DNA of 8,031 nucleotides from an uncultured Lachnospiraceae bacterium (GCA_947177925.1 CAMWWJ010000151.1:1-8031), one strand, 5' to 3'. Counted from the stretch's first letter, positions 1 through 6,105 are shown. The notes: generated from the letters alone by a model not told the origin. A program made the numbers and translations.

Positions 1-992
1 CCATCCACCACAAAATCCGTAAACTCATATCCAATCATCAAATCCGCAATCTGCAATGCCCCACTTTCCCCATAAAGCTTATAAACCTGAATGTCTTCTT
101 CGTAAGAAAGCTTCCCATAGCCTTCGATTTCCATTTGATTATCTTTAATGCTTAAAAGCCTGCCGTTTATTTTTTCATTGTAGGGTGTAATGCCCGAAAG
201 CCTTCCCTCTGCAAATGCCACATCTCCTATAACCTGTCTTTCCTCATAGACTAATCCTTCCTTTTCCAGAGTAATCTCATATCCCTTCCACAAAATAGAA
301 AACGTCTCCGGCAGGTTACTGCTTATCCATGCCTTTTTCAAAGTAATGCTTCCGGGGCTTTTTTCCAGTAAAAGCACCAGCTTTTCTTTCGTAGTAATGG
401 CAGTTATCTGACTGATACCATCTTCTTCATTTTTGTATTGGAATCCTTCCTCCCCCTCTTGTAAATTAAGAATGCGCACATCAGAAAGATTCTTTGAACC
501 AGCCAGCAACTGTTCCGGCTTTAAGGGATTTTTTTCTAAATCCAGAACCTTTTCTCCTGCCGACAGAAAAATCAGCTCTTCCTGTTTGATTTCCAATTGG
601 GGAGCAAGCAGGTCAGCCGTCAGAAAATAAAATTCCAAAAAATCTTCTCTAAGCAGATAATGTCTCTTTTTATATTTCGTGGAAAGGCTGGCAAGCCACT
701 CCCTGCCAATGCCCGAAAGCCGGTCATCCTCCTTCATCCAGACATCTATCAGCTTTTCGTATTCTCCATAGGTAAGGCTTCCTTCTTCTCCTTCCAGTTC
801 TTCCAAATGTTTTAAGAGGGAGGGATCTGCCAGTTCCTTAATGAGAACAGCCGCATCCTTCTTTTTTACATATGTACCTTCCACCTGTGTGCCTGATATC
901 CGATTCAGAATCGTAACCGTGCCAACAATCATAATCCCAATTAAAAATATAAATCCCACTAACTGACAAATAAGTTTCTTTTTTCGATTCAC
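1..992 (-). CDS. SpoIID/LytB domain-like membrane-anchored protein, 3' part cut by window edge
   Basis: The frame is open without a stop from a GTG at 992 to the window edge, giving 330 complete codons. An in-frame TAA lies nine codons upstream of the GTG and there is no ATG between, so GTG is the best start. A purine-rich AAGGATAAGGG sits about 7 nt before it. The protein begins VNRKKK, followed by a hydrophobic helix at about residues 7-28, which predicts a single N-terminal membrane anchor with the rest outside. The long charged region after it ends, at about residues 285-330, in a stretch with GRLLSIKDN, EIEGYGKL, VYKLYGE and GYEFTDFVV. I recognise this as the segment preceding the SpoIID/LytB domain in Lachnospiraceae proteins. 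SpoIID is a lytic transglycosylase used during spore engulfment. The catalytic domain itself would lie beyond the window, so the family call rests on these flanking motifs. Base composition is less AT-rich than in the genes to the right, which fits core chromosome. Confidence 0.6.
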   Translation of the reverse strand, partial: MNRKKKLICQLVGFIFLIGIMIVGTVTILNRISGTQVEGTYVKKKDAAVLIKELADPSLLKHLEELEGEEGSLTYGEYEKLIDVWMKEDDRLSGIGREWLASLSTKYKKRHYLLREDFLEFYFLTADLLAPQLEIKQEELIFLSAGEKVLDLEKNPLKPEQLLAGSKNLSDVRILNLQEGEEGFQYKNEEDGISQITAITTKEKLVLLLEKSPGSITLKKAWISSNLPETFSILWKGYEITLEKEGLVYEERQVIGDVAFAEGRLSGITPYNEKINGRLLSIKDNQMEIEGYGKLSYEEDIQVYKLYGESGALQIADLMIGYEFTDFVVD

Positions 993-1028
993 AGCTTTTC
1001 CCTTATCCTTATTTTTTTCTTATCATAT

Positions 1029-1055
1029 AAAAAACAGCCCGAAAGGACTGTTTTT
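1029..1055 (-). terminator. Intrinsic terminator of the 6S RNA gene
   Basis: On the minus strand an 8-bp stem AACAGTCC/GGGCTGTT (one G-T pair) closes a TTTC loop and is followed by a run of six T. It lies directly after the 6S RNA body and about 40 nt before the GTG of the SpoIID-like gene. The plus-strand version is also followed by five T, so it may work in both directions. Confidence 0.8.
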
Positions 1056-1238
1056 CATTTGTAACCCAAAATGCCGGTTCTTGTATTTTGACTCCTAGCA
1101 AAGCTAGGTGGGCAACCGCAGGCAGCACTTCTGCCTTCCTCTGCGCAATGAAGGCTTGACATCCATGCTCCAATATAAGAATCCCGTTTAAAGTAAATGT
1201 AGGTTCAAAATGACAAGAGTTATCGCACATTTCAGGAT
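1053..1238 (-). ncRNA. ssrS: 6S RNA (SsrS), regulator of RNA polymerase
   Basis: 6S RNA binds the housekeeping RNA polymerase holoenzyme by imitating an open promoter and dampens transcription in stationary phase. The predicted transcript begins AUCCUGAAAUGUG, close to the UCCUGAUGUG start of Bacillus 6S-1 as I remember it. Its ends pair as CAUUUUGAACC with GGUUACAAAUG. Inside that stem a partly unpaired region (UACAUUUACUUUAAA opposite GCAUUUUG) is placed like the central bubble. A second irregular stem follows (CGG, UUCUU, UAUU pairing with AAUA, AAGAA, CCG), enclosing hairpins GCCUUC/GAAGGC, GGCAG/CUGCC and CCUAGC/GCUAGG. The CCCACCU and GGGUUAC blocks agree with Firmicutes 6S. A promoter sits at the right distance and a terminator follows directly. 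Length of about 185 nt fits. The 5' end is inferred from the -10 box and the mature 3' end is uncertain. Confidence 0.78.
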
Positions 1239-1244
1239 ACAATT

Positions 1245-1273
1245 ATTATACTCAAAAACGGAAAAAATTACAA
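1245..1273 (-). promoter_or_regulatory. Promoter of the 6S RNA gene
   Basis: On the minus strand TTGTAA (1273-1268), a 17-bp spacer and a perfect TATAAT (1250-1245) form a SigA-type promoter, placing the start near 1238. A second possible promoter lies upstream: perfect TTGACA at 1312-1307, an 18-bp spacer and TATAGA at 1288-1283. Tandem promoters would fit a growth-phase-regulated RNA, but the upstream one is less certain. Confidence 0.7.
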
Positions 1274-1362
1274 CTGATTTTCTCTATAATTTTTTGATGT
1301 AGATTTTGTCAATATTAAACAGTTTAGGGTATTTGGGGAGCTTTAGGTATATGATATGTCTT

Positions 1363-2176
1363 TTAACAAGTAACATTATTTTTTAATAGGGACATGTAAT
1401 TCTCTGGAAAACCTATCAATGATAAATCTACGTCCTCCTGAAACTCTTCGATAACTATCTGCACAGCATTCAGCATTTCCAACTTCATCTTTTTGTTTGG
1501 TAACCTCTTCAGCAATACCAAAACATAAGCAAATAGTGAATTATTTTTTACCACTGGGTATTTTTTCAAAAATTGTGTTGTAAACCTTGCAGGAGGATTG
1601 AATTGCGTATTATACAGTCTTGCTGCATGAGCACATTTATTTCTCAACACAGAAAGACAATGCAAATGATTTTCCAATGTTGCGTAGCTTACTCCAACGG
1701 CATCTGCAATTTTCTTTTTTTCGGAAATATACATCGAGCTATATAACTTTGAAGTGTTGGAGAATGACATTAATTCAACAATTACCCACAATGGCATCTT
1801 ACTGTCATATTTGAGCTTATGATGTTTTACTATCAAACTGTCCTTATAATAATTTTTTTCTTTTTTGAAGCTTTCCATAACTTCGTTGTATCCTTTTTTA
1901 TTATAAAAATTGTTTTCATCATAATGTTGATCATAAGGCTGATTAATACATTTAATTGTTGAAAAGCCATATGATATTTGCGTTCTATAATAAACTTCGG
2001 CAATCTCCAGATATTTTCTAAGAACATCTCGCAGGTTTTCATCAAATTGATAGATACGATATACCTTTTCAAAAGAAAGTCCCTCTATATAATCACTCTC
2101 GTCCGGATTCTTTCTAAACTGCAGTGCATACCCCGTAAATCTTGTTTTCGAAAATCAGAGGTTCTTTTAATTCCAT
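1363..2176 (-). pseudogene. AbiF/AbiD-type Abi_2 family abortive infection protein, frame broken by an internal deletion
   Basis: Abi_2 family proteins (AbiD/AbiF) are HEPN-type proteins, thought to act as RNases that stop growth of phage-infected cells. The ATG at 2176 has AAGGAG 8 nt upstream and opens MELKEPLIFEN, the usual family start, but this frame stops at TAG 2116-2114 after 20 codons. The family sequence resumes in another frame at about 2148 with TRFTGYALQF and runs to 1363 through VYRIYQFDENLRDVLRKYLE, IAEVYYRTQISYGFS, KLKYDSKMPLWV and LRNKCAHAARLYN to an intact C-terminus. The HEPN motif R-x4-H (RNKCAH, 1644-1627) is present. About 30 residues normally lying between the start and the YYRFTGY-like motif are missing, so a deletion of roughly 90 bp that is not a multiple of three is the likely lesion. 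No good start codon exists in the second frame before ATG 1878, so at most a 171-residue C-terminal piece could be made. Confidence 0.75.
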
Positions 2177-2193
2177 AACTTCCACTCCTTAAC

Positions 2194-2258
2194 GTAAAAA
2201 AGCTGAGCACATGACTCAGCTTGGTCCCCAATGCCAAATGGCTTTGGGCAACTCTGTT
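2194..2258 (-). ncRNA. AbiF-type noncoding RNA upstream of the Abi gene
   Basis: A transcript starting near 2258 would be about 65 nt with two hairpins. The first is CCCAA-A-GCC / GGC-A-UUGGG around an AUUU loop. The second is the terminator stem AAGCUGAG/CUCAGCUU ending in U-rich sequence. A conserved AbiF RNA motif has been described upstream of Abi_2 genes, and small RNAs in such modules are reported to act as RNA antitoxins. Size, position, two-hairpin layout and terminator all fit that description. I have not aligned it to the Rfam model, so the family name is a recollection supported by context. Confidence 0.62.
2196..2222 (-). terminator. Intrinsic terminator between AbiF RNA and the Abi reading frame
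   Basis: On the minus strand AAGCTGAG (2222-2215), a 7-nt loop and CTCAGCTT (2207-2200) form a perfect 8-bp stem running into TTTT. The Abi ribosome binding site begins only about 6 nt further on, so the Abi message must be made by read-through of this hairpin. The same arrangement sets the RNA:protein ratio in type III toxin-antitoxin systems. Confidence 0.8.
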
Positions 2259-2264
2259 AGGATT

Positions 2265-2292
2265 ATTATATGCTATCGAAGATTTTTTTCAA
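2265..2292 (-). promoter_or_regulatory. Promoter of the AbiF-type RNA and Abi gene
   Basis: TTGAAA (2292-2287), a 16-bp spacer and a perfect TATAAT (2270-2265) on the minus strand predict a start at about 2258, just before the first hairpin. No other strong promoter is seen between here and the Abi start, so one promoter probably served both RNA and protein. Confidence 0.65.
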
Positions 2293-2518
2293 CTCATTTT
2301 TGAAAAATGTTTAGATTCAAATTTTGTTAATTTTAACAGTTTGGAAGGTTTTAAAAATTTCGCAAACATTACTGCATTTGTATGCTTACAATCAAACCTC
2401 TCCTCTAATGCTGACTAAAACAAAGGAGTCTGGCAAAATAACCATTTTTTAGTTATGGAGCTATGCTCCTTCTTATGTAAAAATAAAAATCAAGTGAATT
2501 CCCTGAAACAGTTCAAGG
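2293..2518 (-). other. AT-rich spacer without a recognised gene
   Basis: No gene is supported here. Position 2321-2342 carries a sequence similar to one upstream of the 6S promoter (see the findings). A small hairpin GGAG/CTCC with a 5-nt loop lies at about 2457-2469, without a convincing T-tract on either strand. Short open stretches in this block have no ribosome binding site and match nothing I recognise. Confidence 0.5.
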
Positions 2519-2716
2519 TCACGTGATGTACACTTTTCCTTTTCCCCGTCCAGACACAATGGCATGCGCAAAACAGTAATCTTTCAGATAATCCACAATT
2601 CTTTGAAGGTTAGGTATTCTGCTTGCTTTTAAGATACAGAAAGACTGCATATACTCCCGATTCATCATCTGGGCACCATCATCTACCTTTGCAGACATTT
2701 TTCTTCCCATTTCCAA
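2519..2716 (-). CDS. Unrecognised 65-residue ORF, probably a relic
   Basis: The frame is open from a TGA just upstream of 2760 to a TGA at 2519, with its first ATG at 2716. No Shine-Dalgarno sequence precedes that ATG. Residues 16-50 (REYMQSFCILKAS, LQRIVDYLKDY) look helical and protein-like, and the end GRGKGKVYIT is basic. I do not recognise the family. It lies among decayed element genes on the same strand, so a truncated remnant of a mobile-element protein is more likely than a working gene. Confidence 0.25.
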   Translation of the reverse strand: MEMGRKMSAKVDDGAQMMNREYMQSFCILKASRIPNLQRIVDYLKDYCFAHAIVSGRGKGKVYIT

Positions 2717-2727
2717 ACGAATTTCTT

Positions 2728-2871
2728 CTAAACAAAAGTGTACTTCTTGGAACGGGTTTTCAGTTTTATACCATCAATGTATATCGTTTCTTTTGACAGT
2801 TTGCCACATATTTTTTTGATGTGATATAGATGTTTTTGATATGGATTTATACAGTTTTCAAATAATTGTTT
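2728..2871 (-). pseudogene. IS1182-family-like transposase fragment
   Basis: A 47-codon stretch between two stops reads KQLFENCINPYQK, then LSKETIYIDGIKLKTRSKKY and TFV. The last part resembles the conserved IS1182-family transposase block (E-T-x-[FY]-[IV]-D-G-T-K-I-E-A-N-A-N-[KR]-Y-T-F-V-W) centred on its first catalytic Asp. A TAG replaces the Trp codon, and neither the N-terminal DUF772 part nor the C-terminal catalytic part is visible nearby. It overlaps, in another frame, the end of the RadC-like relic, so the true junction between the two is near 2870-2900. The family call rests on one motif. Confidence 0.5.
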
Positions 2872-3300
2872 TTAGTTGCGGATAGCATTTTATTTTTATA
2901 AAATCTGTAGTAATTATCTTTTCCGCCAATGGTATGGTCAAAAAAATTAAGTCCAATCAGATTGGTTGCTTCTGAGAGTCTTTGAGTCACTAAGAAATCC
3001 TGATCCTCTGCTTTAGCTACACCGCTGTAATAATTATGATATTTATCCCTCTACTGAGTAATTCTCTAATTAAAATTTCCCACATACTAACCGCAAATAC
3101 ATTACAGATTTCATTGAATTCCTCAAAAAATTCGATAGGTTTACACTTCGCAGTCAGAAAAATAAGATATAGCTATTCTTTTCTCTGCTTATCCCCTTCA
3201 AAAACTTTGTTCATTACACCAGCTACTTTTTCAAGATCGTCCAACTTATCTAAACCTGTATACTCTTTACTGTATCCTTAATCAGCTTGGTACTACAATT
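2847..3300 (-). pseudogene. RadC-like JAB-domain protein of mobile elements, frameshifted relic
   Basis: RadC-like JAB proteins are common on conjugative elements and prophages of gut Clostridia; their exact role is unsettled. Pieces in more than one frame line up in order with such a protein: TKLIKDTVKSIQ, then LDDLEKVAGVMNKVFEGDKQ, then LTAKCKPIEFFEEFNEICN, then VSMWEILIRELLSRG, then YHNYYSGVAKAEDQDFLVTQ, then RLSEATNLIGLNFFDHTIGG and KDNYYRFYK. The usual metal-binding HNHPSG is HNYYSG here, so the second His and the Pro are lost. Stops at 'KQRKE' and 'KSIQV' and a frame change before YHNYYSG make it non-functional. Transcription direction matches the rest of the graveyard. Confidence 0.65.
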
Positions 3301-3344
3301 GGATCTTTACTATAAAAGTGGACTCGATAAGTAAATATATATTA

Positions 3345-3361
3345 CAATTAAGTAGACACAA
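3345..3361 (+). repeat. Left terminal inverted repeat of the IS3-family element
   Basis: CAATTAAGTAGACACAA matches the reverse complement of the right end with one mismatch in 17 (T versus G at the fourth base). It lies 16 nt before the OrfA start and overlaps no coding sequence. Confidence 0.8.
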
Positions 3362-3377
3362 AAGGAGATATCTGCCC

Positions 3378-3671
3378 ATGTCCACAAGTAAAACTGCAAA
3401 TCGGTATGACGAAGACTTTAAACGTACTCTCGTCAACCTATATCAACCCGCTGGCAAATCCCAATCCACTCTCTGTAAAGAGTATGGGGTTTCTGCCACA
3501 GCCCTTGTCCGCTGGATCAAACAATACTCAACCGTTGAAACCGATGATGGCCAAGTCCTGACCGCCAAACAGGTTAAAGAACTCCAGAAACGCAATGCTC
3601 AACTTGAAGAAGAACTGCTCATACTAAAAAAAGCGATTGCCATCTTCACGCCACACTCCAACAACGATTAG
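3378..3671 (+). CDS. IS3-family transposase OrfA
   Basis: This 97-residue protein is the DNA-binding subunit of the IS3 transposase. It has a helix-turn-helix of the HTH_Tnp_1 type at about residues 10-50 (YDEDFKRTLVNLYQ, then TLCKEYGVSATALVRWIKQY). A leucine-zipper-like coiled coil follows at about 62-90 (VKELQKRNAQLEEELLILKKA), used for multimerisation. The ATG at 3378 is chosen because AAAGGAG lies about 11 nt upstream and inside the element. A GTG at 3318 in the same frame lies outside the inverted repeat. The stop at 3669-3671 overlaps the OrfB frame, which is -1 relative to OrfA. Confidence 0.9.
   Translation: MSTSKTANRYDEDFKRTLVNLYQPAGKSQSTLCKEYGVSATALVRWIKQYSTVETDDGQVLTAKQVKELQKRNAQLEEELLILKKAIAIFTPHSNND
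3626..3633 (+). promoter_or_regulatory. Probable programmed -1 frameshift site (A7G)
   Basis: The run AAAAAAAG sits near the end of OrfA within codons CTA AAA AAA GCG. Slipping back one base leads into KSDCHLHATLQQRLEAVHKL without a stop and on into OrfB. IS3-family elements commonly make the OrfAB transposase this way. No downstream stimulatory hairpin was verified. Confidence 0.6.
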
Positions 3672-4527
3672 AGGCAGTCCATAAGCTTCGCTTCCAACAT
3701 GACATTAAACTTCTCTGCAAAGTCTTAGGTGTCAACAGAAGCACTTATTACAAGCATTACTATTCAGAACCAGCCGAACGCACCAGTAAGAACCAGGAGA
3801 TTGCAAAAAAGATCCTGCAAATTTATGCTGACTATAACAAACGTCTGGGCGCTTACAAAATCACTCATGTTTTACAGCGTGATTATGGCATTCCCATCAG
3901 TGTCGGACGAGTGTACCGATTGATGAAGGCCCTTCAGTTACCACGGATGTCAACCGAAAAGCCACACCATAACTATAGATATAACAATAACGGTGATTAT
4001 ACCAACCATCTTCACCAGGAGTTTAATCAGAAATCTCCAAATCTGGTTTGGGTTAGTGATTTTACATACATCAAGGCAGCCGGTAAATGGTACTATCTAT
4101 GCATTGTAATGGATTTATTCTCCCGCAAGGTCATTTCATGGAACATTTCAGGAAGATCCGATGTCAATCTCGTAATGACTGCGTTTAAAAAGGCTTATGA
4201 TAAGCGGAACCAGCCGGCAGGACTTATGTTCCACTCTGACCGGGGATCTCAATATACTGCTTTTGCATTCAGACAGTTATTAGATACTCTTAATGCTGTG
4301 CAATCATTTTCAAAGAAAGGGTATCCCTTCGATAATGCTTGCTGCGAATGTTTCTTCAAATATCTAAAAAAGAAGAAACCAACAGGAAAACCTATCACTC
4401 TTTACGGGAGTTACAGTTATCCATTTTCGAATATATTGAAGGATTCTACAATTCCAAGAGACCACATGGTTCCCTCGGAATGTTAACACCTAACGAAAAA
4501 GAAGAGCTCTTCTGGAATCAGACTTAA
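3632..4527 (+). pseudogene. IS3-family transposase OrfB (DDE integrase), broken by a -1 frameshift
   Basis: OrfB carries the catalytic core that cuts and joins the element ends. Read in the -1 frame after the A7 site, it has an HTH_21-type region (LGVNRSTYYKH, then YNKRLGAYKITHVLQRDYGIPISVGRVYRLMK). The rve integrase core follows: WVSDFTYI (first Asp at 4058-4060), FHSDRGSQY (second Asp), and NACCECFFKYLK. The Glu is exactly 35 residues after the second Asp. After FKYLKK the frame is lost. At about 4363-4368 the sequence has six A where seven would restore KKEETNRKTYHSLRELQ and FYNSKRPHGSLGMLTPNE to the TAA at 4525-4527. As sequenced, the frame instead runs on to a stop at 4484-4486, giving a wrong C-terminus that lacks the conserved RPHGSL region. 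A sequencing error in the homopolymer is possible. Confidence 0.85.
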
Positions 4528-4556
4528 TCTCTGTTTCCAGAAAGTTTCTCTAATAA

Positions 4557-4573
4557 TTGTGTCTACTTACTTG
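4557..4573 (+). repeat. Right terminal inverted repeat of the IS3-family element
   Basis: TTGTGTCTACTTACTTG is the reverse complement of the left end with one mismatch in 17. It begins 30 nt after the OrfB stop codon. Confidence 0.8.
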
Positions 4574-4650
4574 ACGGTAGTGCAAATCCTATTTAATAAT
4601 AGATTCATTTTTATATTCTTCATAATTATCACACCTAAATTATTGCATAA

Positions 4651-4682
4651 GAAAAAGACATACAGAACTGCTCCCATATGCC
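4651..4682 (-). terminator. Weak intrinsic terminator after the four-gene operon
   Basis: On the minus strand GGCATA and TATGTC (5 Watson-Crick pairs and one G-T) enclose 14 nt and are followed by TTTTTC. It lies about 40 nt after the last stop codon of the operon. The stem is short with a large loop, so termination would be inefficient. Confidence 0.4.
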
Positions 4683-4719
4683 TTAATTAATATTGTATAT
4701 TTCTCTTTAAATTAACTTT

Positions 4720-5529
4720 TTAGCCTTCCCTAAAACTACTATTAACCTCTTGAAATTTTATTGCATCTCGATTTGCTAAATCTATGGTAAAAGGTCTAAA
4801 TTTAAAATTCAAACACCCAATCATCACTATATTATAAACAGCCTCTTTATTAATTTCATCTTTTATACTGCCTCTATAGATATTTGTTCTGTACTTCCAT
4901 TCACCCTGTTTATTCTGTGTGAAAATATCAAGGAAATAGAATGTGTACGGCTCCCCGGTACTTTCGTTCACTTTTGTTTTCTCTCGAATACCAAGTTTTA
5001 CCTTACCATAAAACACGGAAAAATCCTCTCCATCAGATTGATCAATCCAGGTATTAAGCCTTTTACGCCGTAATGCTCTTAATACATCAGTATTCTCTTT
5101 TCGTTCCACAATCAGCATAGGATTCTGTTCTTTTGATATGCCCACATCTCCAACCATGGTTTTACCTATATCAGATTTACGTTGTTTGCATAACATATTA
5201 ATTATACTATTTAACTTATCCTGAATTTCGTTATAAGTTAAAGAATCAACATACTCCTTAACTTTCTTGGATGAAGCATATTCATAATTATATGAGCATG
5301 TTTCTCTATGCGAAGATGATGGTATTCTTTTAAGATGTGCTCGCCTTTTTGATGATTTATGCCAAAATGCCAATATTGCTTTTCTGCACTCTGGGCAATA
5401 CATATTCCCCTCATATTTCCCAACATTTCCGTTGTTATTGGTTATATACTCCTCAAGAACTTCAATATCACATATTTTATCTTCCTGTAAATAATAAAAT
5501 TCTTCAAAACTCTTTGGTTGATTAGCCAT
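4720..5529 (-). CDS. Protein with a CoiA-like Cys/His zinc-binding segment, function unknown
   Basis: Last gene of the operon, 269 residues, with AGGAGG 7 nt before the ATG and a 25-nt gap after the membrane protein gene. Residues 43-78 contain C45-x2-C48, H65, H74 and C78 (MYCPEC, then RRAHLKR, then SSSHRETC), in a pattern like the N-terminal zinc finger of CoiA-type competence proteins. The arginine-rich, His-containing part before the second Cys fits that group. In CoiA a nuclease-like domain follows. Here the middle (about 85-165) is helical and basic, and the end (about 172-262, SVFYGKVKLGIRE, YTFYFLDIFTQ, FKFRPFTID) looks beta-rich and matches nothing I recognise. No signal peptide or membrane helix is seen, so it is probably cytoplasmic. 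Metal binding is inferred and the function is unknown. Confidence 0.7.
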   Translation of the reverse strand: MANQPKSFEEFYYLQEDKICDIEVLEEYITNNNGNVGKYEGNMYCPECRKAILAFWHKSSKRRAHLKRIPSSSHRETCSYNYEYASSKKVKEYVDSLTYNEIQDKLNSIINMLCKQRKSDIGKTMVGDVGISKEQNPMLIVERKENTDVLRALRRKRLNTWIDQSDGEDFSVFYGKVKLGIREKTKVNESTGEPYTFYFLDIFTQNKQGEWKYRTNIYRGSIKDEINKEAVYNIVMIGCLNFKFRPFTIDLANRDAIKFQEVNSSFREG

Positions 5530-5554
5530 AAGAAATCCTCCTATTCAAAATAAT

Positions 5555-6094
5555 TTATAAATACTCCATTTCAAACAATTTGTCTTTTTCAGTTATTTCT
5601 TCTTGTTGGGCATTTATTGCTTCTGCACGCTTTTTCACAAAATCAGTCTGCTTTTTATACGCAAACAGAAATACAATGATAAGAACTACTATTATACAAC
5701 TTTTCCAGCTCTTCGAAACCCACTCTACATTTTCAGTCAGTATTTTTATTAATCCTACAATAGGCAAAAGTAAAAAACATGTTAATATGGAACGAAAATA
5801 ATTATTTGTTTCTGACAATATGTCAAGTTTCACATCTACTTTTACTGCTTTCAGGTAATTAGAATATGATATTTCCTGAATAAACTTTGCCTTCTTAAGT
5901 ATTGGTTTAACAATCAGGGAACCTATTCGATTAATAACAAGTCCCATAAAATAATATACCAGTATCTCCTCACCAATATTTTCCATTGGCAGTGATAATT
6001 CAAAAAGAAACCTTAAAACTATCCCGAAAAATGCTCCTGGCAACAAATTCGTCATTATTTGGTATGAATCTAATTTTTCAATAATGTTACTCAT
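5555..6094 (-). CDS. Small four-helix membrane protein, function unknown
   Basis: This 179-residue protein starts at ATG 6094 with AGAGG about 7 nt upstream, 11 nt after the stop of the preceding gene. Four hydrophobic segments are visible at about 17-35, 44-64, 102-119 and 131-147, as two hairpins separated by a charged stretch (KPILKKAKFIQEISYSNYL, then KAVKVDVKL). The start MSNIIEKLDSYQIMTNLLPG and the segment VINRIGSLIVKP resemble unnamed membrane proteins that I recall from accessory gene clusters, but I can give no family name. The C-terminal 30 residues form a charged, probably helical tail. In the operon it could anchor the soluble partners at the membrane or act as a pore-type effector; neither role is shown by the sequence. 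Confidence 0.75.
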   Translation of the reverse strand: MSNIIEKLDSYQIMTNLLPGAFFGIVLRFLFELSLPMENIGEEILVYYFMGLVINRIGSLIVKPILKKAKFIQEISYSNYLKAVKVDVKLDILSETNNYFRSILTCFLLLPIVGLIKILTENVEWVSKSWKSCIIVVLIIVFLFAYKKQTDFVKKRAEAINAQQEEITEKDKLFEMEYL

Positions 6095-6105
6095 AAAATA
6101 CCTCT

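Larger units (their letters stand above)
3345..4573 (+). mobile_element. IS3-family insertion sequence, about 1.23 kb
   Basis: Terminal inverted repeats bound an OrfA/OrfB pair typical of the IS3 family (HTH plus leucine zipper, then DD(35)E integrase core). The strict 13-bp repeat gives 3349-4569; allowing one mismatch extends it to 3345-4573. Neither boundary choice shows an obvious 3-4 bp target duplication. That suggests either an old insertion with drifted flanks or a later rearrangement. It lies within or beside the RadC-like relic and upstream debris. OrfB carries a frameshift, so this copy is probably immobile unless helped by an intact copy elsewhere. Confidence 0.88.

Noticed and set aside
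433..815. Two plus-strand ORFs of 65 and 72 residues
   Set aside because: They are antisense to the longer SpoIID-like reading frame, have no ribosome binding site, and their translations look random.
1009..1242. 77-residue minus-strand ORF
   Set aside because: It coincides with the structured 6S RNA, its start ATG lies at the RNA 5' end without a ribosome binding site, and its end runs through the terminator hairpin.
3036..3281. 81-residue plus-strand ORF
   Set aside because: It is the antisense shadow of the RadC-like relic and has no ribosome binding site.
3318..3377. Upstream in-frame GTG start for OrfA
   Set aside because: It lies outside the left inverted repeat, whereas ATG 3378 has AAAGGAG at a usable distance inside the element.
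3911..4486. 191-residue OrfB product as an independent gene
   Set aside because: The frame is open far upstream of the ATG, and the C-terminus after KYLKK is out of frame with the conserved transposase end. It is part of one broken OrfB.
3341..4577. Target-site duplication flanking the IS3 element
   Set aside because: No matching 3-4 bp flanks were found with either choice of element ends.
5238..5426. 62-residue minus-strand ORF and other short frames inside the operon
   Set aside because: They lie wholly within the longer, ribosome-binding-site-supported genes in other frames.
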